From Gammaproteobacteria bacterium LSUCC0112 (GTDB lineage Bacteria > Pseudomonadota > Gammaproteobacteria > Pseudomonadales > Pseudohongiellaceae): a stretch of 64,000 nucleotides of DNA. This document shows positions 21,189 through 31,355 of the stretch, piece by piece. Made by a program: the position numbers and the translations under genes. The stretch is from NCBI GenBank assembly GCA_004535785.1, contig SPIB01000003.1:258110-322109 (forward strand). Reading direction: 5' to 3'. Numbering within the stretch: the first letter of the stretch is position 1; each line of letters begins with the position of its first letter. The notes below the pieces were generated by a model. The model did not search any database, was not told where the DNA came from, and saw only the letters and a list, made by a program, of their open reading frames with translations.

Positions 21189-21587
21189 ATGACACAAACC
21201 TGGGCTCCCATACCTGCTTCCGTGCAGCGAGCAAGACAAGCATCTCTTGTCTTTTACTTTGGATTAATCGGACTTTTTACCGGTAATTCGATTGTTAATG
21301 TGATGGGCACTATGCCCGCAAGTGTGGCGATTTTTTTGTGGTTGGTGGCAGTGTTGCCATTAAGTATCTTTCTGCCCGGTCTGCGCCGTAACAGTACTTT
21401 ACGGACCTATGCCTGGTTATGTTTTTTGATACTGATGTATTTTCTGCATGCAGTGACAATCGCCTTCACAACAGGCACGCTGTTTTATGGCATGGTCTAC
21501 AGCGCCTTGTGTGTCGCCTTGTTCTGCTCGTTGGTTGTTTATATCAGACTGGCAAAAAAACATTTGGGCATGTCGCTGCTCAGGTGA
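21189..21587 (+). CDS. DUF2069 inner-membrane protein
   Basis: A 132-residue protein with four hydrophobic helices (about 18-36, 42-61, 70-90 and 95-115) and a basic C-terminus. The segment PGLRRNSTLRTYAWLCFLILMYF corresponds to the conserved DUF2069 core. ATG at 21189 follows GGAGAGG. It converges with hda, whose stop is 10 bp away. The function is unknown. Confidence 0.88.
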   Translation: MTQTWAPIPASVQRARQASLVFYFGLIGLFTGNSIVNVMGTMPASVAIFLWLVAVLPLSIFLPGLRRNSTLRTYAWLCFLILMYFLHAVTIAFTTGTLFYGMVYSALCVALFCSLVVYIRLAKKHLGMSLLR

Positions 21588-21596
21588 TGCCCAACC

Positions 21597-22361
21597 CTAC
21601 CAACCCATAACAGATTTAAGCAGCGGAATGGTGACTTTGCGCTGTGTTGACAGGGAATGTTTGTCCAGCAACGACAGGACTGCCAGCAACTGGGTCATGC
21701 TGCGCTCACTTCGGGCCACCAGAAAGCGCGCCACCTCGTCCGACAATTCAAACCCCCGGCAATCCGCCCGCAGTTTTAGCGCAACGGCTTTCTCCTCGTC
21801 GCTGAGCGTTTCCAGATGAAACTGCACGGCAGACAGCAAGCGTGACGTCAGATCCGGCAACGTGAATTGCAGTTGCTGAGGCCTTGTATGAGCACTTATT
21901 AATAAGGGTGTTTGTGATTCCGACATCCTGTTATACAGATTAAACAATGCCATTTCCCAGGCTGGCTGACCCGCGAGGTCATCGATTGCGTCAAGACATA
22001 CCAGTGCCATCGACTCAAGACCCAGCAGCACATCCGGGTGGAGCGCCGTATGACGGGAAAAATCCAGATAAAACGCACGAACGCCCATCAACTCTGCTTC
22101 ATGGCAAACTGCCTGCAAGAGGTGTGAACAGCCAACCCCGTGAGATCCCCATATCCAGTAGAACTCATTCAACAATGTACCGCTGCAGGCGCTGACATGC
22201 GAACGGAACACCCAGCGCTGCAACGCGTTTTCCAACAATTGTACAATCTGGTTATTGGAGGAACTCGCATCTCCACGATAGAAGTTCTTAAAGGTGGCGT
22301 CATCATCGAGACTGAGCCTGAAGGTCAATTGTTGCGGAAGAATTTGCTGAGATTCAAACAT
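21597..22361 (-). CDS. hda: DnaA inactivator Hda
   Basis: A 254-residue DnaA-like AAA+ protein. The N-terminal clamp-binding peptide is in QQLTFRLSL. The Walker A-like loop is GSHGVGCSHLLQA, with Cys at the position that is Lys in active ATPases and Arg in E. coli Hda. A LVCLDAIDDLAG Walker B and a sensor/lid region follow. Hda with the sliding clamp stimulates DnaA-ATP hydrolysis to prevent over-initiation. The ATG at 22361 overlaps the stop of the DUF2066 gene in TGATG; a TTG at 22373 is less likely. Confidence 0.92.
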   Translation of the reverse strand: MFESQQILPQQLTFRLSLDDDATFKNFYRGDASSSNNQIVQLLENALQRWVFRSHVSACSGTLLNEFYWIWGSHGVGCSHLLQAVCHEAELMGVRAFYLDFSRHTALHPDVLLGLESMALVCLDAIDDLAGQPAWEMALFNLYNRMSESQTPLLISAHTRPQQLQFTLPDLTSRLLSAVQFHLETLSDEEKAVALKLRADCRGFELSDEVARFLVARSERSMTQLLAVLSLLDKHSLSTQRKVTIPLLKSVMGW

Positions 22362-23494
22362 CAGCGTGTCCAACGGTAATGCAGCACCTCACCCACTGCC
22401 TGACCGGGGACAAAGTCTACGGGCTGCAGGTCGCGTCCCAGACTGATAAATTCGGTCAGAATCTGTCGGGTACCCAGTAGTTGCAACTCCAATTCCAGAC
22501 TGTCGGTGCGCAGGGCATCTATTTTGATTTGTCGGACAACTGACAGACTTTCGAGGTATTGAACAAGACGAGCGTAGCTCTGCAAATCATTAATATCGTT
22601 CACGCGCAGCACGACCCTGTCTTCACGTTCGAATTCGCTGGCAACCAGTCCAAAATAGCTGGCCAAGGTCACAGCGGCTCGATCCAACGGCATCTCCATG
22701 TAGCTGGTCATGTCATTATGAATATGATCAAAAACTTGTATATCATCGCGAAAAATGAATTGCCAGAAACCGACCAGATCACCTGTCGGTGTCACCAGAA
22801 TTCGTCCCGCAAGCACGCTGTCTGCGGCATATCGATCTGCAGCTTTGCGCAAGGACTCTGTGTCAAGTGTCCAGGCTCTGTCTGCGGTAACCAGCAACCG
22901 GTCTTCGAGATCCAATAAAGGAATTAGTACCGGGACAGCACGTCGATCAGAAAATGCCCGGACTTGATCCAACAATTCGTGCTCGGAACTCGATCCAAGC
23001 ATGGTGCGACGTCCAGCAATATCCTGCACGGTGATCCATAACAACACACTGGCACGGTTTACGTCCCAGACAGGAATATTGGCTCCCTCCAGCAAACTAT
23101 CAATCAGCGATTGATCGAACCTGACCTCGAGTTGCCCGGCCTGCTGAGAGGCGCCACCACCCGATCGGAAACTGACCTCCGCAACATAACGATCAGCACT
23201 GTTCAGTGCAGAGACAATCTGCGGATGTTCCAGCCACCGCGACTCACCTGTCACTTTGGTAATCACCAGCGCAAAAGCCTCTCTGTACGCACGCCGGCGC
23301 TCCTGATCTGACTGGTTGGCGACAGCAATTTCCTCTTGATATAGCCCTTGAACCGGCAATGCCTGAACACCGCTGCACACGGCGAACATCAGCAACACAC
23401 CTAAAATGGCGGTACGAAGCGCGTTGCGCGGCAAAAAGCGGCTGGGCCAGGGAATAAATCTTGATTGACTGTGGTTTTCCATGACCTTAATCAT
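22361..23494 (-). CDS. DUF2066 domain-containing exported protein
   Basis: A 377-residue protein. An N-terminal signal peptide or anchor (about 28-46, ending VQALPVQGLYQ) is followed by the DUF2066 region with RRRAYREAFALVITKVTG. A mixed alpha/beta C-terminal half follows. It is translationally coupled to hda, an arrangement common in Pseudomonas and relatives. The function is unknown. It is divergent from purM. Confidence 0.88.
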   Translation of the reverse strand: MIKVMENHSQSRFIPWPSRFLPRNALRTAILGVLLMFAVCSGVQALPVQGLYQEEIAVANQSDQERRRAYREAFALVITKVTGESRWLEHPQIVSALNSADRYVAEVSFRSGGGASQQAGQLEVRFDQSLIDSLLEGANIPVWDVNRASVLLWITVQDIAGRRTMLGSSSEHELLDQVRAFSDRRAVPVLIPLLDLEDRLLVTADRAWTLDTESLRKAADRYAADSVLAGRILVTPTGDLVGFWQFIFRDDIQVFDHIHNDMTSYMEMPLDRAAVTLASYFGLVASEFEREDRVVLRVNDINDLQSYARLVQYLESLSVVRQIKIDALRTDSLELELQLLGTRQILTEFISLGRDLQPVDFVPGQAVGEVLHYRWTR

Positions 23495-23552
23495 AACCGA
23501 TCACCCTAATGTTTAACATTATTGCCTGACTAAGAGACCTGCAGCTGTTAAA

Positions 23553-24677
23553 ATGACGGCCTCAACTTTCCCTAGCAGACAGATGATCACGTCCATGACC
23601 CGTAACGCTAACTCTTCAGACCATACCCCAATGCAAACAACTGGCCTCAGTTATAAGGATGCCGGCGTGGATATTGATGCCGGCGATGCGCTGGTAGAAA
23701 AAATCAAATCCGTTACCCAGTCGACCCGTCGCAAAGAAGTTTTGTCAGGCCTCGGTGGTTTTGGTGCCCTGTGTGAGATCCCGGAAGGTTATAAAAAACC
23801 GGTTTTGGTATCTGCGACCGATGGTGTCGGCACAAAACTCAAACTCGCGATTGACATGGGCAAACATGACACGATAGGCATAGACTTGGTGGCCATGTGT
23901 GTGAATGACTTGATTGTGTGTGGTGCAGAACCCCTGTTTTTCCTCGATTATTATGCTACGGGTGGTTTGAATGTCGACGTTGCCACCGAAGTGGTGAGTG
24001 GCATTGGCGAAGGGTGCCGTCAAGCGGGTTGTTCACTGATTGGTGGTGAAACAGCTGAAATGCCGGGCATATATCAGAAAGGTGACTATGACTTGGCAGG
24101 GTTTGCCGTGGGTGTCGTAGAAAAAGACCAGATCATTGAGAATGATCTGGTCAAACCCGGCGACGTGCTGATTGGTCTGGCGTCATCCGGTCCGCATTCA
24201 AACGGTTACTCATTGATTCGGAAAGTGATCGAAGTCAGTGGCGCGGAGTTGCATGACGCCTTTGGCGACAGCACCTTGGGCGCGATTTTGCTCACGCCGA
24301 CAGAAATTTATGTCAAAGCCATGCATGCGCTGATGGCTGAAATTCCCGTGCACGGCATGGCCCACATCACGGGTGGTGGCATTGTTGAAAACCTGCCGCG
24401 CGTCATGCCGGACTACACACAGGCGATTGTTGATTCGGATACCTGGGTCAGACCCGCAATATTTGACTGGCTGCAACTCAAGGGAAATATTGCACCTAAA
24501 GAAATGCTGCGCACCTTTAACAGTGGTATTGGCATGATTGTGTGTGTCGCTGCAGAAAACGCTGCGCGGGCATTGGAAATTTTGCAGCCCATGACGCGCG
24601 GTGCTCTGGTTATTGGCCGTATCGAAACCAGCGAAAAACAATCACCTGAAGTGATAGTAAAGGGCAAACTGGCATGA
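23553..24677 (+). CDS. purM: Phosphoribosylformylglycinamidine cyclo-ligase PurM
   Basis: ATP-dependent ring closure of FGAM to AIR in purine synthesis. [35 protein letters not shown] and [11 protein letters not shown] are characteristic blocks. The product would be 374 residues from the ATG at 23553, about 25 longer than typical. In-frame ATGs at 23583, 23595 and 23631 give more family-like lengths, but none has a clear Shine-Dalgarno sequence. The stop overlaps the purN start (ATGA). Confidence 0.95.
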   Translation: MTASTFPSRQMITSMTRNANSSDHTPMQTTGLSYKDAGVDIDAGDALVEKIKSVTQSTRRKEVLSGLGGFGALCEIPEGYKKPVLVSATDGVGTKLKLAIDMGKHDTIGIDLVAMCVNDLIVCGAEPLFFLDYYATGGLNVDVATEVVSGIGEGCRQAGCSLIGGETAEMPGIYQKGDYDLAGFAVGVVEKDQIIENDLVKPGDVLIGLASSGPHSNGYSLIRKVIEVSGAELHDAFGDSTLGAILLTPTEIYVKAMHALMAEIPVHGMAHITGGGIVENLPRVMPDYTQAIVDSDTWVRPAIFDWLQLKGNIAPKEMLRTFNSGIGMIVCVAAENAARALEILQPMTRGALVIGRIETSEKQSPEVIVKGKLA

Positions 24678-25345
24678 CGTCAGGCGCATTCACACAACCC
24701 TCTTGCAAGGTTGTGGTGCTGATTTCTGGTAACGGCAGCAATTTACAGGCCCTGATCGACTATCCTCAAACGCATTATGTCATCAGTCAGGTGATCAGTA
24801 ACCGGAGTGATGCCTATGGACTACAACGTGCTGAACTCGCCGGCATCAGCACAGCGGTGCTTGATCACAAACGATTTGCAACCCGGGAAAGTTTTGACGA
24901 GGCATTGATCAGGCTGATTGATGCCCGGCAACCTGATCTGGTAGTACTAGCCGGGTTTATGCGCATCCTCAGTTCAGGTTTTGTTCAGCATTACGCTGGC
25001 AGACTACTGAACATTCACCCCTCATTGTTGCCGTTATACAAGGGTACAAACACACATCAACGTGTGCTCGATGCGGGGGATCGCGTACACGGGGTAAGTG
25101 TGCATTTTGTGACAGAAGAACTGGATGGCGGCCCGGTAGTAGCACAAGCAATTATTCCCGTATTTGAAGGAGACTCCAAAGAGACATTGGCGCAACGGGT
25201 TGCTACGCAAGAGCACAGACTATACCCTGAGGTGGTGTCATGGTTTGCAGCAGGCAGACTCCGTATGTTTGACAACGGAACTGCATGCCTGGACCAACTG
25301 ATACTGCCAGCGCAAGGAGTGCAATTCAACGCTGAGCAACGTTGA
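24674..25345 (+). CDS. purN: Phosphoribosylglycinamide formyltransferase PurN
   Basis: Transfers a formyl group from 10-formyl-THF to GAR. The N-terminal [15 protein letters not shown] and the catalytic block with Asn-His-Asp ([13 protein letters not shown], then [18 protein letters not shown]) are intact. The product has 223 residues. It overlaps purM by 4 bp and overlaps the next frame, so purM-purN-DUF3108 is probably one operon. Confidence 0.95.
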   Translation: MTSGAFTQPSCKVVVLISGNGSNLQALIDYPQTHYVISQVISNRSDAYGLQRAELAGISTAVLDHKRFATRESFDEALIRLIDARQPDLVVLAGFMRILSSGFVQHYAGRLLNIHPSLLPLYKGTNTHQRVLDAGDRVHGVSVHFVTEELDGGPVVAQAIIPVFEGDSKETLAQRVATQEHRLYPEVVSWFAAGRLRMFDNGTACLDQLILPAQGVQFNAEQR

Positions 25346-26166
25346 AAATGCGTAAGTCCGCTTATAACGCCAGCCTTTCATCGGGGTACACAGACATGCG
25401 CTTACAGACACGCACACCATTCAAACAGCCTCACTCAAGCCGCTCTGCCTGGTCAGGTGCTCTAGTCTGTCTGTTGTTTTTGCTGACTGCTCAACCAGGT
25501 ATCGCCCAGCCAATTGCACCGACACCCTACGAAGCCCGCTATGAAGCCCGCGCCATGGGTATGCGAACTTCTGCCTGGCGTACGCTGGCTTTGAGCAATG
25601 ATGTGTATCAGCTTGATCACGGCTTGGCGGTATCCGTTTTGGGCGCAAATTTAATCACTGTCAATGAGCGCACGGAGTTTCGTTGGCACGAACAACAAGC
25701 GATGCCTTTACAATATCACTATAAACAAAGCGGTGTGCGCAGACGCGATGAGCGTGTCACGTTTGACTGGTCTCAACAGTCAGCGACCATGAACCGGGAT
25801 GGAAGAGAGCAGACCCAAATCCTCGAAGCGGGTTTTCAGGATAATCTCAGCTTTTCGGCGCAAATGAGTGCCGATCTGCTGAACAAGCCTGAGATGCGCA
25901 CACCTGACACCATACTGTCATACCAGATTCTCGACGCACGTCGGCTGGAAATCCAGGATTACAAGGTTATTGGAGAAGAGCGCATCAGCACCCCGGCAGG
26001 AGAGCTCAATACCATCAAACTTGAGCGTATTCGGGACAGTGACAGTGGCAGGTCGACTGTCATCTGGCTATCTGCACAACATCAATACATTCTTGCAAAA
26101 CTGCTGCAAATCGAAAGCAGCGGATCCGAAATGGCGTTGACACTGGAAGGCGTTACCTGGCCATAA
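25342..26166 (+). CDS. DUF3108 domain-containing exported protein
   Basis: A protein of up to 274 residues with a signal peptide ending QPGIAQ and a periplasmic beta-rich domain (YEARYEARAMGMRTSAW ... SYQILDARRLEIQDYKVIGEE) typical of DUF3108, which probably forms a half-barrel sheet. The start is ambiguous: TTG 25342 overlaps the purN stop, ATG 25348 and ATG 25396 are in frame, and 25396 gives the most typical signal peptide. It follows purN as in many Gammaproteobacteria. The function is unknown. It converges on fleQ. Confidence 0.85.
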   Translation: MKMRKSAYNASLSSGYTDMRLQTRTPFKQPHSSRSAWSGALVCLLFLLTAQPGIAQPIAPTPYEARYEARAMGMRTSAWRTLALSNDVYQLDHGLAVSVLGANLITVNERTEFRWHEQQAMPLQYHYKQSGVRRRDERVTFDWSQQSATMNRDGREQTQILEAGFQDNLSFSAQMSADLLNKPEMRTPDTILSYQILDARRLEIQDYKVIGEERISTPAGELNTIKLERIRDSDSGRSTVIWLSAQHQYILAKLLQIESSGSEMALTLEGVTWP

Positions 26167-27672
26167 TCAGCGCATCATATCGTACTTACGCATCTTTTCC
26201 ACCAGCGTGGTGCGCCGAATGTTCAAACGATCAGCTGCGCGTGCAACCACTCCACTGCAGTCATCCAACGCCTGCTCAATCAAATTTCTTTCCAGATTGG
26301 CAAGATATTCCTTCAGATCCAGGCCATTAAGCGGGAGCAAATGTGGATCCTGCGCAACACGCTCACCTGCCACGCGATCGGGGTCCACAGCAACCGTGTC
26401 TGTTTCATCATCAGATTCATGGGGTGTCAGATCAAACGACACTGGCTTGACAGACTTTTCGCCCGCGCTATCCAGCACCTTTAATGGTGGCAACTCCTCG
26501 TCTGCCAACTGAAATTGGCGAGGTAAATCCTGGACACCAACCACCGCATGCGGATGCATGATGGCCATACGTTCGACCAGATTGGCGAGTTCGCGTACGT
26601 TGCCTGGCCAACTGTACAAACTCAGTGCGCGAATTGCCGCCGAGTTAAAACGCACAGACCCACGTTTGCTGTGTTCAAGTCGACTGATCAATTCATTCAG
26701 CAGGTTAGGAATATCCGAGGAACGATCACGCAAAGACGGCATTTCTATCGGGAACACATTTAATCGATAGTACAAGTCCTGCCTGAACGTGCCATTGCTG
26801 ATCATGTCTTCAAGATGTCGATGTGTGGCCGCCAGAATGCGCACATCGGTGTGCATGGTTTTTGTGCCACCCACCCGCTCAAAACATTGCTCTTGCAGTA
26901 CACGCAACAGTTTGACTTGCATGTTTGGCGGCATATCACCAATTTCATCAAGGAACAGCGTGCCACCTTGCGCCAATTCAAAACGTCCTATGCGCGTCGA
27001 TATAGCGCCGGTAAACGCACCTTTTTCGTGACCAAATAATTCGCTTTCAAGTAAGTCAGGGGGTATTGCGCCGCAGTTGATGGGTACAAATGGTTTGCTG
27101 GCACGACGGGAGTTTGCATGAAGATTGCGCGCGACAACTTCTTTGCCTGTTCCGGATTCGCCAGTAATCAACACCGTGACCTCAGTGTCGGCAACTTGTG
27201 ACATCAATTGACGAATACGCTGAACTGCAGGACTGGCACCGACAAGACTGCGGAACATGTTGTAGTCACGAACGTTGCCTGACTCACTCAAGCGGGCGAA
27301 ATGAGCGCCATGTACCTGCGCCTTGTGCAGCGCATCGAGCATAGGCTGGTAACTCAACGGCAACGGGAGGGTTGCCACCACACGATTTTTGATGGATTCA
27401 GCAAGCTCGGGCAAAACCTGACCGCCCAACAACACTATTGGCAAACCGGGATCCCAGGCAACCAGATCTTGCAGCAGGTTGGCCATCAGGGAATCTTTGT
27501 AATGCCCAACGAGTACCATACGGAGTTTTTCCGGTGATACTCCCAGGCTCGATGCATCATCGCGCCAGCTTGAGCGAGCCACGGTGATAGGCCGCTCTCC
27601 AAGAAATTCAAGCACGATACCAAGATCGTGGCTGAGCTTCTTGCTGTCTTCTATTAATAAAATATCAGCCAT
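26167..27672 (-). CDS. fleQ: Sigma-54-dependent flagellar master regulator FleQ
   Basis: A 501-residue enhancer-binding protein. The degenerate receiver-like FleQ N-terminal domain (about 1-120, MADILLIEDSKKL) is followed by an AAA+ domain (about 135-375) with Walker A GESGTGKE, the sigma-54 loop GAFTGA, Walker B GGTLFLDEIGDM and the R-finger region. A linker and a C-terminal Fis-type HTH (EQALDDCSGVVARAADRLNI) complete it. The ATG at 27672 matches the FleQ family start; 27699 is an upstream alternative. In Pseudomonas and Vibrio (FlrA), the protein activates sigma-54 flagellar promoters and responds to c-di-GMP and FleN. Candidate targets are the sigma-54 sites in this window. Confidence 0.93.
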   Translation of the reverse strand: MADILLIEDSKKLSHDLGIVLEFLGERPITVARSSWRDDASSLGVSPEKLRMVLVGHYKDSLMANLLQDLVAWDPGLPIVLLGGQVLPELAESIKNRVVATLPLPLSYQPMLDALHKAQVHGAHFARLSESGNVRDYNMFRSLVGASPAVQRIRQLMSQVADTEVTVLITGESGTGKEVVARNLHANSRRASKPFVPINCGAIPPDLLESELFGHEKGAFTGAISTRIGRFELAQGGTLFLDEIGDMPPNMQVKLLRVLQEQCFERVGGTKTMHTDVRILAATHRHLEDMISNGTFRQDLYYRLNVFPIEMPSLRDRSSDIPNLLNELISRLEHSKRGSVRFNSAAIRALSLYSWPGNVRELANLVERMAIMHPHAVVGVQDLPRQFQLADEELPPLKVLDSAGEKSVKPVSFDLTPHESDDETDTVAVDPDRVAGERVAQDPHLLPLNGLDLKEYLANLERNLIEQALDDCSGVVARAADRLNIRRTTLVEKMRKYDMMR

Positions 27673-27801
27673 GCCCAGTTCCGGTACATAAAAGTGCAAG
27701 ATATGCTGGCCTTTTGATGTACTCGTGCCTTGTTGTCAGTCTATTTTGATCCTTATAAGACCATTACCGGGCGTCTACTTTCAATACCCGTCACCATCAT
27801 T

Positions 27802-28191
27802 TTATGCAGCAGGCGCGATAGCGTCCCATGCAGATTTTACGGTTCGCATGAGATTGCTGACTTCATCGATCATGACCGGATCATTCTTGATGTTCGCTTC
27901 AAGTAAACGTCGCTGCATATAATCGTACAAAGCATCCAGATTGTCGACCAAATCACGGGAATGTTTGGGATCAAGACTGCTTTGCAGTCCAGCAATAATC
28001 ATGGTTGCCTTGCCAAGTAACAGCCCTTTCAGTGGAATATCACCGTTTTGCATGGCAGCTTTGGCTTGAATCAGCCGTTCAATCGCGCCATTCATCAACA
28101 TTTGAATCAATTGATGGGGGTTAGCCTGCTCCAGTGCGCTTTCAGTATTGATGCGCTTGTACTGCGCGGCAGCGCTGTTTGTCGAATACAT
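27802..28191 (-). CDS. fliS: Flagellin export chaperone FliS
   Basis: A 129-residue helical protein starting MYSTNSAAAQYKRINTE, with the conserved NPHQLIQMLMNGAIERL and the C-terminal SLDP..LVDNLDALYDYMQRRLLEAN blocks. FliS binds the flagellin C-terminus and prevents premature polymerisation before export. It lies 31 bp after fliD. A fliT gene does not follow, unlike in many flagellar clusters. Confidence 0.95.
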   Translation of the reverse strand: MYSTNSAAAQYKRINTESALEQANPHQLIQMLMNGAIERLIQAKAAMQNGDIPLKGLLLGKATMIIAGLQSSLDPKHSRDLVDNLDALYDYMQRRLLEANIKNDPVMIDEVSNLMRTVKSAWDAIAPAA

Positions 28192-28222
28192 CAGATCACG
28201 TCTCCGTTAGTCATTTGTTGGC

Positions 28223-31027
28223 TTAGCTCTTTGATTTGGGTTTGGCGATTGCTTCCAGCATCGACAATTGCGAAGTCAGAAAGTCTGCCGTGGTGTTGAA
28301 TTTGTTGATGATGATGTCATTCGCAGTAAATGATGCCGCTAATCTACTTTCTGTACGTGCCAGCCGCTCGTTCAAGGACACTCTGTCATCGGCAATGTTG
28401 ACCAACTCTTGATTGAGGGCTGCCTGTCGCCCGCCCAGAATTCCTCCGGGGGTTAAATAGGCGTCTAATAGCCGGTTAAGCTGATCTGCTACGCCGCGGC
28501 TGTAATTGATGGATCCTCGGCTGCCGGTGCTACCACCTGTGATTTTTACCATCAGTCCGGCCGAGGCATCTGCTTCGCCGCTTGCCGATTTACCAACAGC
28601 CCCTTGAGAGCCTTTGCCGGCTGCAAATCCAAAAATACTGCTGGCGTCTCCTTGCAGATTGCTGATGGAGACACTGGAAGATGGGCCAACCGTGTTGGAA
28701 ATAATGCCAAAACCACCCGAGGCCGTGTCGTATTCCACGCGGACAGACACACCCGCTGCCATCAGAGTCGCATCATTATTGATGGCTGTTTGCATGACCG
28801 CAGCCACCGCATCGGGATCGGTATCTACCAATACTCCCAGCGTGATATTGCCAGAGAGAATACCGTCAACGTCTACTTTAAAGCTGTCCAGCACAGAACT
28901 TGTGGATAAATCGCCATGTGCTGCATTCAGATAAAAACCCGGCACCGCCGGATCTTTGCTGCTGGACGCCGTCAGAATTTGTCCCTTTCCTGTTGCCTCG
29001 ATGCCATTGATGGTACCTGCAACATCAACCCCACGCGTGGATACCGGCGCAGCACCCACATTTTCATGAAGCCCCAATTTCTGCGCGGCTGCCACATTAA
29101 CCTGACTGAATTCAAACAGATCACCCGCATCTGCTGTAGAGAACACCAGCCGTCCCAATTCGTCTTCGGTGTCGTACACATAATCCACAAATACTTCGAT
29201 ACCGTCACCGGACAACGCCGTGTCCAGCATGGACTTTAATGCCGTCGTCAATTCATCCGGTGTCGTATACGTTGTTTGTGGCATACTCAAAAGACCGGTG
29301 CTGATGCCATTGACGGAAAACTCAAATTCGGTGTCACTGTCCACAACCAGTGCGGTATCAAATGGATCCGAGCTCACCCCGGTGGTGTTGGCCAGACTGG
29401 CGAGTTGGTTTCCCTGAAAGGGTCCATAACCATCTTCAACCAAACCCAAGGTATTGGCAGCTGCGGTTGTAATACTGACAATACGGACAACCGATTCGGA
29501 TCCGTATCGGTTTGAGCTCATTTCAAAACGGTTATCAGCAGCGTTAAAACTCACCGTAATGGTGTCTTCCGCATCCAGCACTTCGCTGTTACTGTTAATC
29601 TGTCGCTGAATTTCCTCAGCCAGGTCATCGGCAGTATCATAGGTGCCCTCGGTCAGACTGATGGCGGCCTCTGAACTGTTTAATCGCACAGTAAAGGTTT
29701 TATTGCTGCTATCGATCGCGATCGTGCCGGCACCTAGCGCTGCCACCGACACACCTTCGTAACTGCCTGTGGTTGCCATTCTGGTGATTTCAACAGCAAA
29801 CTGCCCGGCCTTTGTCTGAGACCCGGCACGTATAAATTCAACCTGATTGTCAGACGACACGCCATTCGCCGCAAACAAAGACGTTACCGCTGATGGATTT
29901 GCAGTAAAAGCGGTACGGAATTTTGCCGCATCCAGTTTCAGCTGATAGTCGCTGAACTGATCGGTGGAAATGCCGACTTCCGCGAGTGATCTGACATCCA
30001 ATGTCGTGTTAAACGAGCGTAATGTACCGTTGATTTCAGACATCATTCGGCGCAGTGCAGCATCCCCCGTCAACAAACTACCCTGGCCGCTCTCCCCTGC
30101 CTCAGCATTAAATGCAGTCAAGGTATCACCGAGCGTTTTCAGCTGATTGTAACTGTCAACAAAACCCTGCATTTTTTCGAGTAAGGCAGCAGGATCTTTG
30201 CTGACAGACAAACTGATCGGGCCGTTGGTGGTTTCTTTTAAATTGAGTGTCACGCCGGGAATAACACCCACAACGAGATTGTCTTCTCGAGTAACTGCCA
30301 AGCCATTGACTGTAAATTGTGCGTCCTGCGCTGCCTGGGTTTGTGTTGCTGTTTGCGATATCTGATTAAAATTGAACGCTGTCATGCCGGCCGTACCCGT
30401 ACCGGTCAACTGAATACTGTTGTCAGCACCCGCTTCATCGCTGGTCAGCAATAATCTGAAGCCGCTGCCATCATCAACAATAGTCGCCTGAACACCGATA
30501 TCAGCGTCATTGATCGCATCCCGCATCCCGGCCAGCGTATTGTTACTGCTGGAAATAATGACGTTGCGAGAGGGTTTGTCAGCATTGACGGCAAACCCCT
30601 GATACACATCAAACTCATCAATATCCGTTGTACCAAACCGGAATGTCAGGACGCCCGTGCCGATGGCTTCATTGATAGAACTGTAACTCTGTGTTGCGAT
30701 GGTATGTTGCTGGGCCAATTGCTGGATATTGACTGAATACGTGCCATTTCCTGCGATGCTGGTAGCTGTAGCAGACAGCGCATCCTGATTGCTGGACGTC
30801 ACTGTGCTGGCATTAAACGCAGACACACTGTTTAGCGCTTTCATAGATGAATTGAACTGGCTAACAGCACTGCTGACTTCGCCAAATGCGGAAATTTTGG
30901 CATCGACCAACGCTTTTCGGGAATCAAGACGCAACTCGGCTGGCGCGCGCTCAGCGTTAACCAGATTTTCCAATAGCTCACTGGTCAGCAGCCCTGAACC
31001 GATACCGAGTGATTGAATTGTTGCCAT
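28223..31027 (-). CDS. fliD: Flagellar filament cap protein FliD, very long
   Basis: A 934-residue hook-associated protein 2. The N-terminal FliD_N domain (about 1-105, starting MATIQSLGIGSGL) and the C-terminal FliD_C/coiled-coil region (about 830-930, ending in TSQLSMLEAI) are typical. Between them is a greatly enlarged middle with several beta-rich modules containing flagellin-IN-like motifs (FTVNGLAVTRED, FSVNGISTGLL, GTINGIEATGKG). E. coli FliD has 468 residues. The cap directs flagellin folding at the filament tip. It is preceded by a good sigma-54 promoter (31114-31129). Confidence 0.93.
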   Translation of the reverse strand: MATIQSLGIGSGLLTSELLENLVNAERAPAELRLDSRKALVDAKISAFGEVSSAVSQFNSSMKALNSVSAFNASTVTSSNQDALSATATSIAGNGTYSVNIQQLAQQHTIATQSYSSINEAIGTGVLTFRFGTTDIDEFDVYQGFAVNADKPSRNVIISSSNNTLAGMRDAINDADIGVQATIVDDGSGFRLLLTSDEAGADNSIQLTGTGTAGMTAFNFNQISQTATQTQAAQDAQFTVNGLAVTREDNLVVGVIPGVTLNLKETTNGPISLSVSKDPAALLEKMQGFVDSYNQLKTLGDTLTAFNAEAGESGQGSLLTGDAALRRMMSEINGTLRSFNTTLDVRSLAEVGISTDQFSDYQLKLDAAKFRTAFTANPSAVTSLFAANGVSSDNQVEFIRAGSQTKAGQFAVEITRMATTGSYEGVSVAALGAGTIAIDSSNKTFTVRLNSSEAAISLTEGTYDTADDLAEEIQRQINSNSEVLDAEDTITVSFNAADNRFEMSSNRYGSESVVRIVSITTAAANTLGLVEDGYGPFQGNQLASLANTTGVSSDPFDTALVVDSDTEFEFSVNGISTGLLSMPQTTYTTPDELTTALKSMLDTALSGDGIEVFVDYVYDTEDELGRLVFSTADAGDLFEFSQVNVAAAQKLGLHENVGAAPVSTRGVDVAGTINGIEATGKGQILTASSSKDPAVPGFYLNAAHGDLSTSSVLDSFKVDVDGILSGNITLGVLVDTDPDAVAAVMQTAINNDATLMAAGVSVRVEYDTASGGFGIISNTVGPSSSVSISNLQGDASSIFGFAAGKGSQGAVGKSASGEADASAGLMVKITGGSTGSRGSINYSRGVADQLNRLLDAYLTPGGILGGRQAALNQELVNIADDRVSLNERLARTESRLAASFTANDIIINKFNTTADFLTSQLSMLEAIAKPKSKS

Positions 31028-31298
31028 ATCTGCCTCTTACTCGAGCTCATTTGCTGTCAAATCGTCGTTGCCACCAACGATTGCAGCCGCACATTGCGTT
31101 TCACCAAAAAATTAGCAAGAAACGCGCCAGCATCTGAAGGCCATGTGCTGCCCTTGTGTAATCAGTGTTATCGACCGAACCCGCCTTTACTTGACGCTGC
31201 CGACGGCAAGGGTTTGCCGCACGTTTTGCCAGCACGACATATATCGGGCAATAAAATCCTCGCTTTAACGCAGATCGCAGGATTAACATCTCAAACCA
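31028..31298. other. Intergenic region between divergent fliD and the 31356 gene
   Basis: About 330 bp separate the two divergent genes. It holds the sigma-54 site for fliD (31114-31129) and the sigma-70 promoter for the rightward gene (31299-31327). I see no RNA gene in the remainder, which is where FleQ or other enhancer sites would be expected. Confidence 0.5.
31114..31129 (-). promoter_or_regulatory. Sigma-54 promoter of fliD-fliS
   Basis: Minus-strand TGGCGCGTTTCTTGCT fits the -24/-12 consensus (TGGCACGnnnnTTGCW) with one mismatch and the required 10 bp between GG and GC. It lies about 87 bp upstream of the fliD start and fits control by FleQ. Confidence 0.75.
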
Positions 31299-31327
31299 TT
31301 GAGAGTCGTGACCGGCTTGGCTAGAAT
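31299..31327 (+). promoter_or_regulatory. Sigma-70 promoter of the 31356 gene
   Basis: TTGAGA (31299-31304) and TAGAAT (31322-31327) are separated by exactly 17 bp, 28 bp before the start codon. AAGGAG then lies 9 bp before the ATG. Confidence 0.6.
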
Positions 31328-31355
31328 CAGGCCAACTTGATAAGGAGAAGAAGCT

